From Clostridium magnum DSM 2767 (lineage in GTDB: Bacteria; Bacillota; Clostridia; Clostridiales; Clostridiaceae): a stretch of DNA of 64,000 nucleotides. A program made the position numbers and the translations under genes. This document shows, one piece after another, positions 54,231-63,241 of the stretch (positions within the stretch are counted from its first letter, which is position 1; every line of letters starts with the position of its first letter). The stretch lies in the NCBI RefSeq assembly GCF_001623875.1, contig NZ_LWAE01000001.1, positions 620,001-684,000 on the forward strand, given 5' to 3'. The notes under the pieces were generated by a model. The model saw only the letters and a program-made list of their open reading frames with translations, ran no database searches and was not told where the DNA came from.

Positions 54231-54385
54231 ATAAGAACATAGAAACAAAGAAAAAAACATTAATTAATGAATATCAACTGTTTAAAAGTTCTATTGAGTA
54301 AACGTTGTTATTGTCAACACTTTAACTTAAAAAATAATATTCTAAATTAAATAATTTATACAACATCTAAATGGAGGTTAAGTTT

Positions 54386-55738
54386 ATGAATAATTTACAA
54401 AATATTGGACAAGGCACACCAGTTGTTACTGAGATGCAAGTTATACCAGTTGCTGGTCATGATAGTATGTTACTTAACTTAAGTGGAGCTCATGCACCTT
54501 TCTTTACTCGTAATATCGTAATTTTAAAGGACAGTGCAGGAAATACTGGTCTTGGAGAAGTACCAGGTGGTGAAGGAATACGCAAAACATTAGAAGATGC
54601 TAAGTCATTAGTAATTGGACAATCAATTGGTACTTATAATAAAGTTCTTAGAAAAGTAAGAGAAGCTTTTGCTGATAGAGATGCTGGTGGTCGTGGATTA
54701 CAAACTTTCGACTTACGTATAACTATTCATGCTGTAACAGCTATAGAATCTGCTATGTTAGACTTACTAGGACAATTCTTAAATGTTCCAGTTGCTGAGT
54801 TACTTGGTGAAGGACAGGTAAGAGATAAGGTGCAGATGTTAGGATACCTATTCTATATAGGAGATCGTAAAAAGACTGATCTTCCATACTTAAGTGGAGA
54901 AGGTGCTTCTAAAGAATGGTATCGTGTACGTACTGAAGAAGCTATGACTCCAGAAGCAATTGTTAAACTTGCAGAAGCTTCACATGAACTTTATGGATTT
55001 GAAGATTTTAAATTAAAGGGTGGAGTATTAAGAGGAGAAGAGGAAATAGAGGCTATAAAAGCACTACATGAGCGTTTCCCAAAAGCTCGTATAACTCTTG
55101 ATCCAAATGGTGGATGGTTATTAAAAGATGCTATAAGATTATGTAAAGATATGCATGGTATTTTAGCTTATGCAGAAGATCCATGTGGAGCTGAAGGTGG
55201 TTTCTCAGGTCGTGAAGTAATGGCAGAATTCACAAGAGCAACAGGCTTACCAACTGCTACAAACATGATTGCAACTGACTGGAGACAATTTGTACACAGT
55301 CTTTCATTACAATCAGTAACAATTCCTCTAGCAGATCCTCACTTCTGGACAATGCAAGGTTCAGTTCGTGTAGGTCAAACATGTAATGACTGGGGATTAA
55401 CTTGGGGATCACACTCAAATAATCACTTTGATATATCACTTGCTATGTTTACTCATACAGCAGCAGCAGTTCCAGGACAAGTAACTGCAATTGATACACA
55501 CTGGATCTGGCAGGAAGGCCAAGATCGTTTAACTAAGGAACCATTACAAATTGTTGATGGTTGGGTATCTATACCTCAAAAACCAGGCCTAGGTATAGAA
55601 ATAGATATGGATCAAGTAGCTAAAGCACATGAATTATACAATAAACACTGTTTAGGTGCACGTGATGATGCTATGGCAATGCAATACTTAATTCCAGGAT
55701 GGAAGTTTGACAATAAGAAACCATGTATGGTTAGATAA
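54386..55738 (+). CDS. gudD: Glucarate dehydratase
   Basis: The ATG at 54386 follows GGAGG; an ATG at 54371 lies at that site. The 450-residue protein matches E. coli GudD (446) along its whole length, with [32 protein letters not shown] (catalytic KxK), ITLDPNGGW (metal Asp), AEDPCG (metal Glu), TNMIATDW (metal Asn) and [15 protein letters not shown] (catalytic His). It turns D-glucarate into 5-keto-4-deoxyglucarate. This is the first step of the locus that follows. Confidence 0.97.
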   Translation: MNNLQNIGQGTPVVTEMQVIPVAGHDSMLLNLSGAHAPFFTRNIVILKDSAGNTGLGEVPGGEGIRKTLEDAKSLVIGQSIGTYNKVLRKVREAFADRDAGGRGLQTFDLRITIHAVTAIESAMLDLLGQFLNVPVAELLGEGQVRDKVQMLGYLFYIGDRKKTDLPYLSGEGASKEWYRVRTEEAMTPEAIVKLAEASHELYGFEDFKLKGGVLRGEEEIEAIKALHERFPKARITLDPNGGWLLKDAIRLCKDMHGILAYAEDPCGAEGGFSGREVMAEFTRATGLPTATNMIATDWRQFVHSLSLQSVTIPLADPHFWTMQGSVRVGQTCNDWGLTWGSHSNNHFDISLAMFTHTAAAVPGQVTAIDTHWIWQEGQDRLTKEPLQIVDGWVSIPQKPGLGIEIDMDQVAKAHELYNKHCLGARDDAMAMQYLIPGWKFDNKKPCMVR

Positions 55739-55786
55739 GATTTGGTATAGATAATATAAAGTTTGATATAAATAATATAAAATATC

Positions 55787-55840
55787 CTAGAATATGTTTA
55801 AAGCCGTCCGATTACTCGGACGGCTTTAAACATATTCTAG
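55787..55840. repeat. 25-bp perfect palindrome with 4-nt loop
   Basis: The arm 55787-55811 (CTAGAATATG... to ...CCGTCCGA) is followed by TTAC and then by its exact inverted copy (55816-55840). It may stop transcription after gudD, although no T run follows. It is far longer than ordinary terminators here. Confidence 0.7.
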
Positions 55841-55880
55841 AATGCTAACTCCACAAGGATGGGAGAAGATGAAAAATGAT

Positions 55881-56523
55881 AAGTAATAAATCAGAAATAG
55901 AAGAAATTCAACTAAAACCTAATATAAAGGTAGTTCCATTTGTTATATCAATTATAGCAGGATTAGTAATTATAGTAATCTGATATCTTGCTCTTTCTTC
56001 ATGACATCTTCAGCGGTGAATCTACTGGCTATATCTACGGCTAAAGCTTTAGGAGTAAGTGATAATATAACCTTTGGAAACTGGCTTTTATTAGGGGTAG
56101 TTCCTTCTTTGGTAAGCTTTATAGTTATACCATTAGTTATATATCTAGTATGTCCGCCAGATATAAAAGAAATGGATAATGTCAATGAAATTATGGATAA
56201 AAAATTAAAGGAACTGGGCAAGGTGAAAAAATCTGAAAAGATAATGATTTTTGTATTTACAGTAGTTGTGGTTTTTGGAAGTTGGATAAAGTTAGACTCA
56301 ACATCTGTTGCAGTATTAGGACTAATTATAATTGTTTCTACAGGAGTGGTATCCTTGGAAGGAATTCACTCATTATGGCGTAGCCCAAGGAAGTGTATAT
56401 TTTGCAGCTGGATATGTTGAACAGAAAAAATGGTGGAAAGTAGGTTTTATTATGTCAATAGTTCATTTGATAATTTGGCTAGGTATAGGAATGTTATGGT
56501 GGAAGTTAATAGGCATTTATTAG
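55881..56523 (+). pseudogene. DASS-family anion transporter, internally deleted and frameshifted
   Basis: The start at about 55879 (GGGAGAAG upstream) gives a short N-terminus with one membrane helix (VVPFVISIIAGLVIIVI), then a stop. From 56001 a frame reads like the middle of a divalent anion:Na+ symporter (MTSSAVNLLAISTAKALGVS, PPDIKEMDNVNEIMDKKLKE). Near 56370 it shifts and ends with FIMSIVHLIIWLGIGMLWWK, the normal DASS C-terminus. Several hundred bases are missing. It was probably the old glucarate or dicarboxylate importer, now replaced by the GntP permease. Confidence 0.75.
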
Positions 56524-56533
56524 AGAGGATATT

Positions 56534-56590
56534 ATAAAAAAACGTTTACTAAATGTATTTATCGAATACATATGGTAAACGTTTTTTTAT
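56534..56590. terminator. Bidirectional terminator between convergent genes
   Basis: Arms 56534-56559 and 56565-56590 pair over 26 positions with one mismatch and one wobble; A7 on the left and T7 on the right serve both directions. Confidence 0.8.
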
Positions 56591-56598
56591 AATTAGAA

Positions 56599-57492
56599 TT
56601 AAGAAGGTTTTACAACGTTCTTGATTCTTTCTTTAGTATTTTCATCACTAGTTATATTATAATATCTTAAAGATGTGTTGAAATCTAGACCTAAAGCTAT
56701 AGAAACAGCAGTTTTTGTTGACAATATGTTGTTTCCTGGCATTTCACGTACAGCCATAATTCTATTTATTTCTTGTTGATTACTTAATAGCTTGTCAAAA
56801 TCCTTAGCATCAAATGCTTTGAAAGTATCAACTAATAATTTTGCTTGTGTATTAGTTTGAGTTCCTATGATTCCGTCGCCGCCTATCATTAAGTTAGGAA
56901 TTAGATATTCATCAATTCCTGAGTAAACAGAGAAGTTTTTATGAACTTTTTTAACTCTCTCAACAAAGTTTCTTACGTTGCTTAATGCTGGAGTAGTATC
57001 TTTTACACCACCATTAGCAATGTTTTCGAAGTTATTTGCTAACTTTAATATTAGGTCTGCAGATAAACTTACATTAGTATTATTAGGAATATTATATAAT
57101 ACTATAGGTAATTTAGTGTTCTTAGCTATAGCTGCGAAATATTCATAAACATGATTGTCATCTAATTTGAAATAGAATGGAGGTAAAGCAAGAATTGCAT
57201 CAGCATTATTTTCTTCTGCACATTTTGTTAATGCTATAGCTTCTTTTATATTATTGCTGCCAGCTCCAACGATCAATTTAACTCTTCCGTTAATAGTTTC
57301 AGAAGCAAATTTTATATATTCTGCTTTTTCCTCAAAAGACATATTGAAAAACTCACCAGTAGTTCCTAATAAGCATATTCCATAAATTCCATCGGAAATT
57401 AATTTTTCAATCATAAATCTGTTAGACTCTTTATCAAAATTACCATTTTCATCAAAAATGGTTACCATTGGTGTGAAAACTCCTCTAAACAT
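56599..57492 (-). CDS. DapA-family lyase, probable keto-deoxyglucarate aldolase or dehydratase
   Basis: The start is MFRGVFTPMV at 57492, because the regulon promoter lies at 57534-57575, upstream of it; a longer frame to 57573 would start inside the promoter. The 297-residue protein has LLGTTGEFFN, the Tyr in LYNIPNNTN and the Schiff-base Lys in GGVKDTTP. In this locus it should act on 5-keto-4-deoxyglucarate. Since a tartronate-semialdehyde reductase gene follows at 63242, cleavage to pyruvate and tartronate semialdehyde is more likely than dehydration to oxoglutarate semialdehyde. Confidence 0.82.
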   Translation of the reverse strand: MFRGVFTPMVTIFDENGNFDKESNRFMIEKLISDGIYGICLLGTTGEFFNMSFEEKAEYIKFASETINGRVKLIVGAGSNNIKEAIALTKCAEENNADAILALPPFYFKLDDNHVYEYFAAIAKNTKLPIVLYNIPNNTNVSLSADLILKLANNFENIANGGVKDTTPALSNVRNFVERVKKVHKNFSVYSGIDEYLIPNLMIGGDGIIGTQTNTQAKLLVDTFKAFDAKDFDKLLSNQQEINRIMAVREMPGNNILSTKTAVSIALGLDFNTSLRYYNITSDENTKERIKNVVKPS

Positions 57493-57533
57493 GAAAATTC
57501 TTCCTAAAATAAATAAATTACTTATGGCTTTAT

Positions 57534-57575
57534 TATCATGTTTTTTTAGGGAGCATTCAATATTCATATGCACAA
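57534..57575 (-). promoter_or_regulatory. Glucarate-regulon promoter, DapA-family gene copy
   Basis: On the minus strand TTGTGCATATGAATATTG starts at 57575 and CATGATAATA at 57540, again 35 nt apart. Confidence 0.78.
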
Positions 57576-57654
57576 AGATTGATTAGTAATAACAGCATGT
57601 TTTGTACATATGCACATTACAGTGATTTTGTTTTGGGTGATATAGACTAAAATA

Positions 57655-57683
57655 TTGACATAGTCCTCCTATTGAAATATTAT
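57655..57683 (+). promoter_or_regulatory. Promoter of the MBL-fold gene
   Basis: TTGACA (57655-57660), 17-bp spacer, TATTAT (57678-57683). Confidence 0.6.
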
Positions 57684-57727
57684 GAAATGGAACTAGGTAT
57701 AAGCTATTAGTATATTGGAGGGTAAAT

Positions 57728-58531
57728 ATGGAGTCGATTAATATTTTAGGTACAGGCTGTGCAATGGTTACAAAGTGTTATAACACATGTTTTACAATTA
57801 CAAATGGAGAAGAACACTTTTTAATAGATACAGGTGGAGGAAACACTGTACTGGCAAATCTTGAAAAGTTAAACATAAATATAGATAAGATTCATCATGT
57901 TTTTATATCTCATAGACATAATGATCATATTACTGGGATAGTATGGATTATTCGAGCAGTAGCTCAAAGGATTATAAATGATAAGTACGATGGAATATTA
58001 AATATATATTGTCACAAGGAAAACATAGAGGCTATAAAAACTATAGCGGATCTACTTTTAGCGAAAAAGTTTAATAAGTATATTGGAAATAGAATAATAT
58101 TCAATGAAATATATGATAAATATAAAACTGATATACTAGATTGGAATATAGAGTTTTTTGATATCAGAAGTACGAAGCAGCTTCAATTTGGCTTTAGTAC
58201 AACTTTGGAGAATGGAAAAAAACTAACTTTCTTAGGGGATGAGCCTTATAGAGAAGAATTATTTGAATACGCTAATAATGCTGACTATCTTCTTCATGAA
58301 GCTTTTTGTCTATATTCACAAAGAGATATTTTTAAACCCTATGAAAAACATCATGCTACTGTTAAAGATGCATGTGAAACGGCAGCTAAATTAAATGTAA
58401 AAAATATAATTATGTATCATACTGAAGACAAAAATATAGTAGACAGAAAGAAATTATATACAGAAGAGGGAAGAGAATTTTTTAAGGGAAATATAATAGT
58501 TCCAGATGATCTTGAAATAATAGAGCTATGA
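57728..58531 (+). CDS. MBL-fold hydrolase, RNase Z-like
   Basis: A 267-residue metallo-beta-lactamase-fold protein with SHRHNDHITG (metal motif HxHxDH), FLGDEPYREELFEYANNADY (a later metal Asp region), LLHEAF and IIMYHTED (last His). Overall it is closest in form to RNase Z-type or phosphodiesterase members. It has its own promoter and is probably not part of the glucarate regulon. GGAGGG precedes the ATG. Confidence 0.8.
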   Translation: MESINILGTGCAMVTKCYNTCFTITNGEEHFLIDTGGGNTVLANLEKLNINIDKIHHVFISHRHNDHITGIVWIIRAVAQRIINDKYDGILNIYCHKENIEAIKTIADLLLAKKFNKYIGNRIIFNEIYDKYKTDILDWNIEFFDIRSTKQLQFGFSTTLENGKKLTFLGDEPYREELFEYANNADYLLHEAFCLYSQRDIFKPYEKHHATVKDACETAAKLNVKNIIMYHTEDKNIVDRKKLYTEEGREFFKGNIIVPDDLEIIEL

Positions 58532-58678
58532 AGTGGAAACTTGAATCAGATGGAGTTTCAACCCCATCTGGTTCTTAGTTGAACGAATCCAGGGACGTAG
58601 CCGCTCTTTACTTTCTCTTTGAGAAGAGGAAGTATTAGAGCGGGTAGTCATCGGATAGAAAGATTGGGGGGAGAAGAA
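58532..58678 (+). promoter_or_regulatory. Structured RNA leader B (candidate riboswitch) before the hydroxyacid dehydrogenase gene
   Basis: Hairpin GAATCAGATGG (58543-58553) with CCATCTGGTTC (58564-58574), 10-nt loop. Loop TTCAAC (58557-58562) can pair with GTTGAA (58578-58583). Outer stem ATCC (58587-58590) with GGAT (58653-58656); inner stem CCGCTC (58601-58606) with GAGCGG (58638-58643), topped by ACTTTCTCTT/AAGAGGAAGT. The ribosome site GGGGGGAG follows. The same plan as leader A, with compensatory base changes. Confidence 0.72.
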
Positions 58679-59653
58679 ATGGCAAAGCCTAAAGTATATA
58701 TTACAAAAGAAATTCCCAAGGAAGTAGAGGATTATATAGGTCAGTTTTGTGATTATGAGAAATGGAGTGGTAAGGAAAAAATATCAAGGGAAGAATTATT
58801 AGATAAGCTTGTCGATAAAGAAGGGGTACTGTTATCTGCACTAAAGATTGATAAAGAACTGTTAGACCATGCAAAAAAGTTAAGGGTAGTTAGTAATGTT
58901 TCTGTTGGATATAATAACTTTGACATAGAAGAAATGAAGGCACACAATGTGATAGGAACTAATACTCCGGAAGTTTTAGATAATACAGTAGCAGATTTAA
59001 TATTTGGTCTGATTTTATCATCAGCTCGAAGAATTAGCGAATTAGACAAATACGTAAAAGAGGGAAATTGGAAACCGGAAGACGAAAAAAATCTTTTTGG
59101 AGTAGATGTACATCATTCAACTATTGGAATAATTGGGATGGGTAGAATAGGGGAGGCTGTAGCTAAAAGAGCAAAGCTAGGTTTTGATATGGAGGTCCTT
59201 TATTATAATAGAAATAGAAAGCATGATATAGAGAATAGGTTAGGGGTAGAATACTGTGATTTTGAAATGCTTTTACAAAAATCTGATTTTATTGTACTAA
59301 TGACCCCTCTTACTAAAGATACATATCATTATATTGATTTTGAGGAATTTAATATGATGAAAACAACAGCTGTTTTTATAAATGCTTCTAGAGGAGAAAC
59401 TGTAAATGAAAAGGCACTAATTGAAGCACTTCAGAATAATAATATATTTAGAGCTGGTCTTGATGTTTATGAGTTAGAACCGATAGATTCTCAAAATCTA
59501 CTTCTTAAGTTGCCAAATGTAATTACATTACCACATATAGGCTCAGCAGTAGAAAAGACTCGTTCTGATATGGCAATGGTGGCGGCTAAAAATCTTGTTA
59601 AAGCGGTATTAGGAGAAACACCACCTAATATTGTACCAGAACTAAAAGGATAA
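58679..59653 (+). CDS. D-isomer-specific 2-hydroxyacid dehydrogenase
   Basis: The ATG at 58679 follows GGGGGGAGAAGAA; a longer frame from 58619 runs through the RNA leader. The 324-residue protein has IGIIGMGRIGEAVAKRAK (NAD site), NASRGETVNEKAL (catalytic Arg), DVYELEP (Glu) and LPHIGSA (His). This is the glyoxylate/hydroxypyruvate reductase (GhrB-like) or 2-ketogluconate reductase subgroup. It may reduce tartronate semialdehyde/hydroxypyruvate or a keto sugar acid. It ends at a good terminator. Confidence 0.85.
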   Translation: MAKPKVYITKEIPKEVEDYIGQFCDYEKWSGKEKISREELLDKLVDKEGVLLSALKIDKELLDHAKKLRVVSNVSVGYNNFDIEEMKAHNVIGTNTPEVLDNTVADLIFGLILSSARRISELDKYVKEGNWKPEDEKNLFGVDVHHSTIGIIGMGRIGEAVAKRAKLGFDMEVLYYNRNRKHDIENRLGVEYCDFEMLLQKSDFIVLMTPLTKDTYHYIDFEEFNMMKTTAVFINASRGETVNEKALIEALQNNNIFRAGLDVYELEPIDSQNLLLKLPNVITLPHIGSAVEKTRSDMAMVAAKNLVKAVLGETPPNIVPELKG

Positions 59654-59660
59654 AATTGTA

Positions 59661-59697
59661 AAAATAGCTCGGTATTTGATACTGGGCTATTTTTATA
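59661..59697 (+). terminator. Terminator after the hydroxyacid dehydrogenase gene
   Basis: AAAATAGCTCGGTA and TACTGGGCTATTTT pair over 14 positions (two wobbles) with a 5-nt loop, followed by TATATAG. Confidence 0.7.
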
Positions 59698-59748
59698 TAG
59701 ATTTTTAATGCATATGAATGAAAATATACAACTGCTGATGGTTAATAA

Positions 59749-59790
59749 TTGTGCACCTGAACATTGTTGCAGTGTTTAGAAAGTATGATA
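59749..59790 (+). promoter_or_regulatory. Glucarate-regulon promoter, aldo/keto reductase copy
   Basis: TTGTGCACCTGAACATTG starts at 59749 and TATGATAATA at 59784, 35 nt apart. Confidence 0.78.
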
Positions 59791-59833
59791 ATAAAGTTAT
59801 ACATTTAATGTTTAAAGGGAGGATTGGTGAATT

Positions 59834-60733
59834 ATGAGACTATTAAATAAAGATGAAATAGAGCAGATTAGAAGTATAAATGAGCAGAGAGTAGTAAGGT
59901 TAGCAGATGGGACATCTGTGCCGGCATTAGGACAGGGTACATGGTATATGGGAGAAGGACTACAAGATAAAGATGAGGAAGTCAATGCACTAAAGTTAGG
60001 AATAGAGCTAGGAATGACCTTGATTGATACAGCAGAAATGTATGGTGAGGGAGGTGCTGAATTAGTTGTAGGGGAAGCGATAAAAGGAATTAGGGATAAA
60101 GTATTCCTGGTATCAAAGGTATATCCACACAATTCAGGCATAAGGAATATAGCTACTGCTTGTGAAAATAGTTTGAAAAGGTTAGGTACAGACCATTCAG
60201 ATTTATATCTATTACACTGGAGAGGCGGAGTACCTTTAGATGAAACAATAGAGGGAATGGAAAGACTTTGTAGAGAGGGAAAGATCCTAAGATGGGGAGT
60301 ATCAAATTTCGATACTGAGGACATGGAAGAATTATGGAATTATACAAATGGAGAGAACTGCATCACTAATCAAGTGTTGTATCATTTAGGTTCTAGAGGT
60401 ATTGAATTTGATTTATTATCTTGGCAGAGAGAACGTAATATGCCTCTTATGGCGTACTGTCCAATTGCCAAGGGAGGGATTTTAAGAAGACAATTATTAA
60501 ATGATCCGATAGTAAATGAGATAGCAAAAGAACATAATGTAAAGCCTTTACAAATAATTTTAGCCTGGAGCATTCGTTCTGGGGATGTAATAGCAATTCC
60601 AAAGGCTGTACAGCGAGAACATGTAATAGAAAATGCTAAAGCTGGATCTATTATTTTATCTGAAGAAAATTTAGATAGATTAGAGGGGGCTTTTCCTAAG
60701 CCACGCAGAAAAATGAGTTTGGATATTCTTTAA
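59834..60733 (+). CDS. Aldo/keto reductase
   Basis: A 299-residue (beta/alpha)8 AKR. The tetrad is visible: Asp in LIDTAEMYGEGGAE together with its Tyr, Lys in FLVSKVYPHNSG, His in LYLLHWRGG. The C-terminal SIRSGDVIAIPKAVQREHV binds NADPH. Its promoter carries the shared regulon motif, so it should reduce an aldehyde or keto intermediate of glucarate breakdown, although the exact substrate is not evident. GGGAGG precedes the ATG at 59834. Confidence 0.88.
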   Translation: MRLLNKDEIEQIRSINEQRVVRLADGTSVPALGQGTWYMGEGLQDKDEEVNALKLGIELGMTLIDTAEMYGEGGAELVVGEAIKGIRDKVFLVSKVYPHNSGIRNIATACENSLKRLGTDHSDLYLLHWRGGVPLDETIEGMERLCREGKILRWGVSNFDTEDMEELWNYTNGENCITNQVLYHLGSRGIEFDLLSWQRERNMPLMAYCPIAKGGILRRQLLNDPIVNEIAKEHNVKPLQIILAWSIRSGDVIAIPKAVQREHVIENAKAGSIILSEENLDRLEGAFPKPRRKMSLDIL

Positions 60734-60818
60734 GTCAATAAGAAATTATAAGTAAAACTACATTATAGCGTAAGATTAAGACGTATAAAATTGAGAATAA
60801 ATTTAATTTTTAAGTTTG

Positions 60819-60865
60819 GAGAATGTTAAAAAGTTTTTCTTTAACATTCTCTTTATTTGTTTTAT
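60819..60865 (+). terminator. Terminator after the aldo/keto reductase gene
   Basis: GAGAATGTTAAA and TTTAACATTCTC form a perfect 12-bp stem with a 9-nt loop, followed by TTTATTTGTTTTATT. Confidence 0.82.
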
Positions 60866-61052
60866 TGGTTAAATTCTTATCAGTCTTTTATAACTTTTTA
60901 AAGGTAAGTATAAAAGACTTTTTCTGTTAAAAAAATAATTATTTATAGGTAAAATACCTGTATTAAGAGAGCGGTTATAGATTTATGTTAAAAAGTTCAT
61001 AAAAAATATTTATGCATATAGATAAAAAAAGGTTTCTGTTAACGATTAAAAA

Positions 61053-61097
61053 TTGTGCACTTGAATATTGATAGAAACGTTAAAAAATATGATAATA
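61053..61097 (+). promoter_or_regulatory. Glucarate-regulon promoter, gntP copy
   Basis: TTGTGCACTTGAATATTG starts at 61053 and TATGATAATA at 61088, 35 nt apart. Confidence 0.8.
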
Positions 61098-61468
61098 AAA
61101 ACACAAAGTATTTAAGAAAAACACTAGTGTGATCCATGTATATTTAATTAAAAAGTTTATATAAATTGACTCTATTTGGATAATTTACTATTTAAATCAA
61201 AACCTTAATAAAAATTATATTTATTTTCATCATTAGTAAACGTTTCAAAAAGAGTTTTAAAAGTTCAGCAACAATCAATTTATTAACATATTTAATAATG
61301 TCAAGTTAAATTATTACAGGAGTATGGAGGTGAAAGTATTTATCTACAATGAAAGGTGTAGCTTGGAAAGTAGATTGAAATAATTATGAGTAATCTGGAA
61401 TGAGTTGGCAGAAACAATTAAAAACTAAACTTTTTCAATAAAAATTAATTAAAAAAGGAGAGATTTAT

Positions 61469-62794
61469 ATGGCATTATTTATTGTAGCTCTAGGTGTTGC
61501 ACTACTATTATTCTTAATGATGACTGTAAAGCTAGATGGTTTTACATCACTAATTCTTACTTCATTATTTGTTGGACTTATGGAGGGAATGCCTCTAGCT
61601 AAAGTTGCTAAATCAATATTCAATGGTATGGGAAGCCAGTTAAGTAGTTTAGTACTTATTCTTGCATTCGGAGCAATGGTTGGTAAGTTAATGGCGGACT
61701 CAGGTGCCGCACAGCGTATAGCTACCACTTTTATTGCGAAGTTTGGAATAAAAAGAGTTCAGTGGGCTATGTTGTTAACTTCATTTATTGTTGGTGTTAC
61801 AATGTTCTTTGAAGCTGGATTTATTATGATAATACCAATTGTTTATACAATTGTTAAAGAAACGAAGTTACCATTAATTCAGGTTGGATTACCAGCTGTT
61901 ATAGGATTGTCAACAACTCATAGTTTCTTGCCTCCGCACCCAGGCCCAGCCGCTGTATCTGTGCTATATAACGCAAGCATGGGGAAAACATTGTTTTATG
62001 GATTGATTATAGCTATTCCTTGTGCAATACTTGTTGGTGTTGTATATACAAGAAGCAATTATGTAAAAAGTGCTATAGCTAGTATACCAGAAGGATTAGT
62101 AAGTTCAAAGGTACTTTCAGATGAAGAAATGCCGGGCTTTGCTTCTAGTATGTTTGTAGCACTAACTCCTGTAGTTCTTATGGCAGCAGCTACTTTCGGT
62201 GAAATTTTCTTGCCGCATAAATCAAAGGCTCTAGTATATCTTAAGTTCTTTGGTGATGGACCGATAGCGTTAATGATAACAGCACTTATTGCAATGTACA
62301 CTCTTGGAATAGCTCGTGGAAAGAAGATGGATGAGGTAGTGAAAGCTTGCAGCAATTCTATAAAGGGAATCGCAATGATACTTATAGTAATCGGTGCTGG
62401 TGGTTCATTTAAGCAAGTAATTGTTGATGCAGGTGTTGCAAACGTAATGAAGCAAGTTGTAGGAGGCCTAGATGTATCTCCAATAGTATTAGCATGGATA
62501 ATAGCAGCTTTGATAAGAGTTGCAGTAGGATCGGCTACAGTTGCTATTACAACAGCCTCAGGTATTATTTTACCTATATTAGCTACAAGTGGAGTGAGCC
62601 CAGAATTAATGGTTCTAGCTACATCTTGTGGTAGTGTATTTGCTTCACATGTTAACGATCCAGGATTCTGGATGTTTAAAGAGTACTTCGGTATCTCAGT
62701 AGCTCATGCTCTTAAAGTAAGAACAATGTATACGTGTATATTAGCAGTTCTTGGTTTAATTGGTGTACTAGCATTAAATGCAGTTGGTTTCTAG
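61469..62794 (+). CDS. GntP-family sugar-acid permease
   Basis: A 441-residue GntP/GntT-type permease with about 12-14 membrane segments. Family phrases are LILAFGAMVGKLMADSGAAQ, SFLPPHPGPAAVS, GSATVAITTASGIILPIL and SHVNDPGFWMFKEYF. It imports gluconate-like acids with protons; in this regulon the substrate is probably glucarate or galactarate. GGAGAG precedes the ATG, and the gene ends with a terminator. Confidence 0.92.
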   Translation: MALFIVALGVALLLFLMMTVKLDGFTSLILTSLFVGLMEGMPLAKVAKSIFNGMGSQLSSLVLILAFGAMVGKLMADSGAAQRIATTFIAKFGIKRVQWAMLLTSFIVGVTMFFEAGFIMIIPIVYTIVKETKLPLIQVGLPAVIGLSTTHSFLPPHPGPAAVSVLYNASMGKTLFYGLIIAIPCAILVGVVYTRSNYVKSAIASIPEGLVSSKVLSDEEMPGFASSMFVALTPVVLMAAATFGEIFLPHKSKALVYLKFFGDGPIALMITALIAMYTLGIARGKKMDEVVKACSNSIKGIAMILIVIGAGGSFKQVIVDAGVANVMKQVVGGLDVSPIVLAWIIAALIRVAVGSATVAITTASGIILPILATSGVSPELMVLATSCGSVFASHVNDPGFWMFKEYFGISVAHALKVRTMYTCILAVLGLIGVLALNAVGF

Positions 62795-62818
62795 TTTTAA
62801 CCTAGATTATAGTATTCT

Positions 62819-62850
62819 AGCTGACACTAAATGTGTCAGCTAATTCTTTT
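62819..62850 (+). terminator. Terminator after the permease gene
   Basis: AGCTGACAC and GTGTCAGCT, perfect 9-bp stem, 5-nt loop, then AATTCTTTT. Confidence 0.8.
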
Positions 62851-62937
62851 ACACAATTGTGATAATTTTCACTCCCTAAGCCAGCTGAGATACCTCAAAA
62901 TGGTTGATATATTCTGGCCGTCTTTATGTCAATTTAT

Positions 62938-62991
62938 AATATACCTAGAATATCTTTACAGTATACTTAGCTAATATATTCTAGGTATATT
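62938..62991. repeat. 16-bp inverted repeat with 22-nt loop
   Basis: AATATACCTAGAATAT (62938-62953) and its exact inverted copy (62976-62991). The arm shares CCTAGAATAT with the palindrome at 55787. No T run follows. The rest of 62851-63093 shows no gene; TATTATGCAAATA is repeated at about 63030-63062. Confidence 0.55.
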
Positions 62992-63095
62992 TAATGTCTA
63001 TTCAAGAATACTTAGCTAATCTAATTAAGTTATTATGCAAATAACTAATATATTATGCAAATAAATAAAAATAAAGTGCTATTAGGGAAAATTCT

Positions 63096-63140
63096 TTGTG
63101 CAATTGAATATTGAATGATATATCAAAAAGTATGATAATA
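63096..63140 (+). promoter_or_regulatory. Glucarate-regulon promoter, garR copy
   Basis: TTGTGCAATTGAATATTG starts at 63096 and TATGATAATA at 63131, 35 nt apart; the start codon is about 100 nt further on. Confidence 0.8.
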
Positions 63141-63241
63141 AAATCATCAAAAGGACATTCAGTATAAATTAAATGCTAAAAATCAGTGCTTGCATATATG
63201 GTAAGCTAATATTAAATAATAAATTTAGGAGGAATTAACTT

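Larger units (their letters stand above)
60734..61468. promoter_or_regulatory. Long leader region of the gntP-type gene
   Basis: No gene in 735 nt. It holds the terminator of the previous gene (60819-60865), the regulon promoter (61053-61094), a cre-like AGTAAACGTTTCAA (61235-61248) and a good ribosome site. The mRNA leader would be about 370 nt. A 17-codon ORF at 61332 was not accepted as a gene. Confidence 0.6.

Noticed and set aside
54371..54385. Upstream ATG for gudD
   Set aside because: It lies at the GGAGG that serves the ATG at 54386.
57493..57573. Longer N-terminus for the DapA-family gene
   Set aside because: The extra codons cover the regulon promoter, and the family starts at the MFRGVFTPM segment.
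61332..61385. 17-codon ORF in the leader of the permease gene
   Set aside because: Too short and without conserved features; it is treated as leader sequence.
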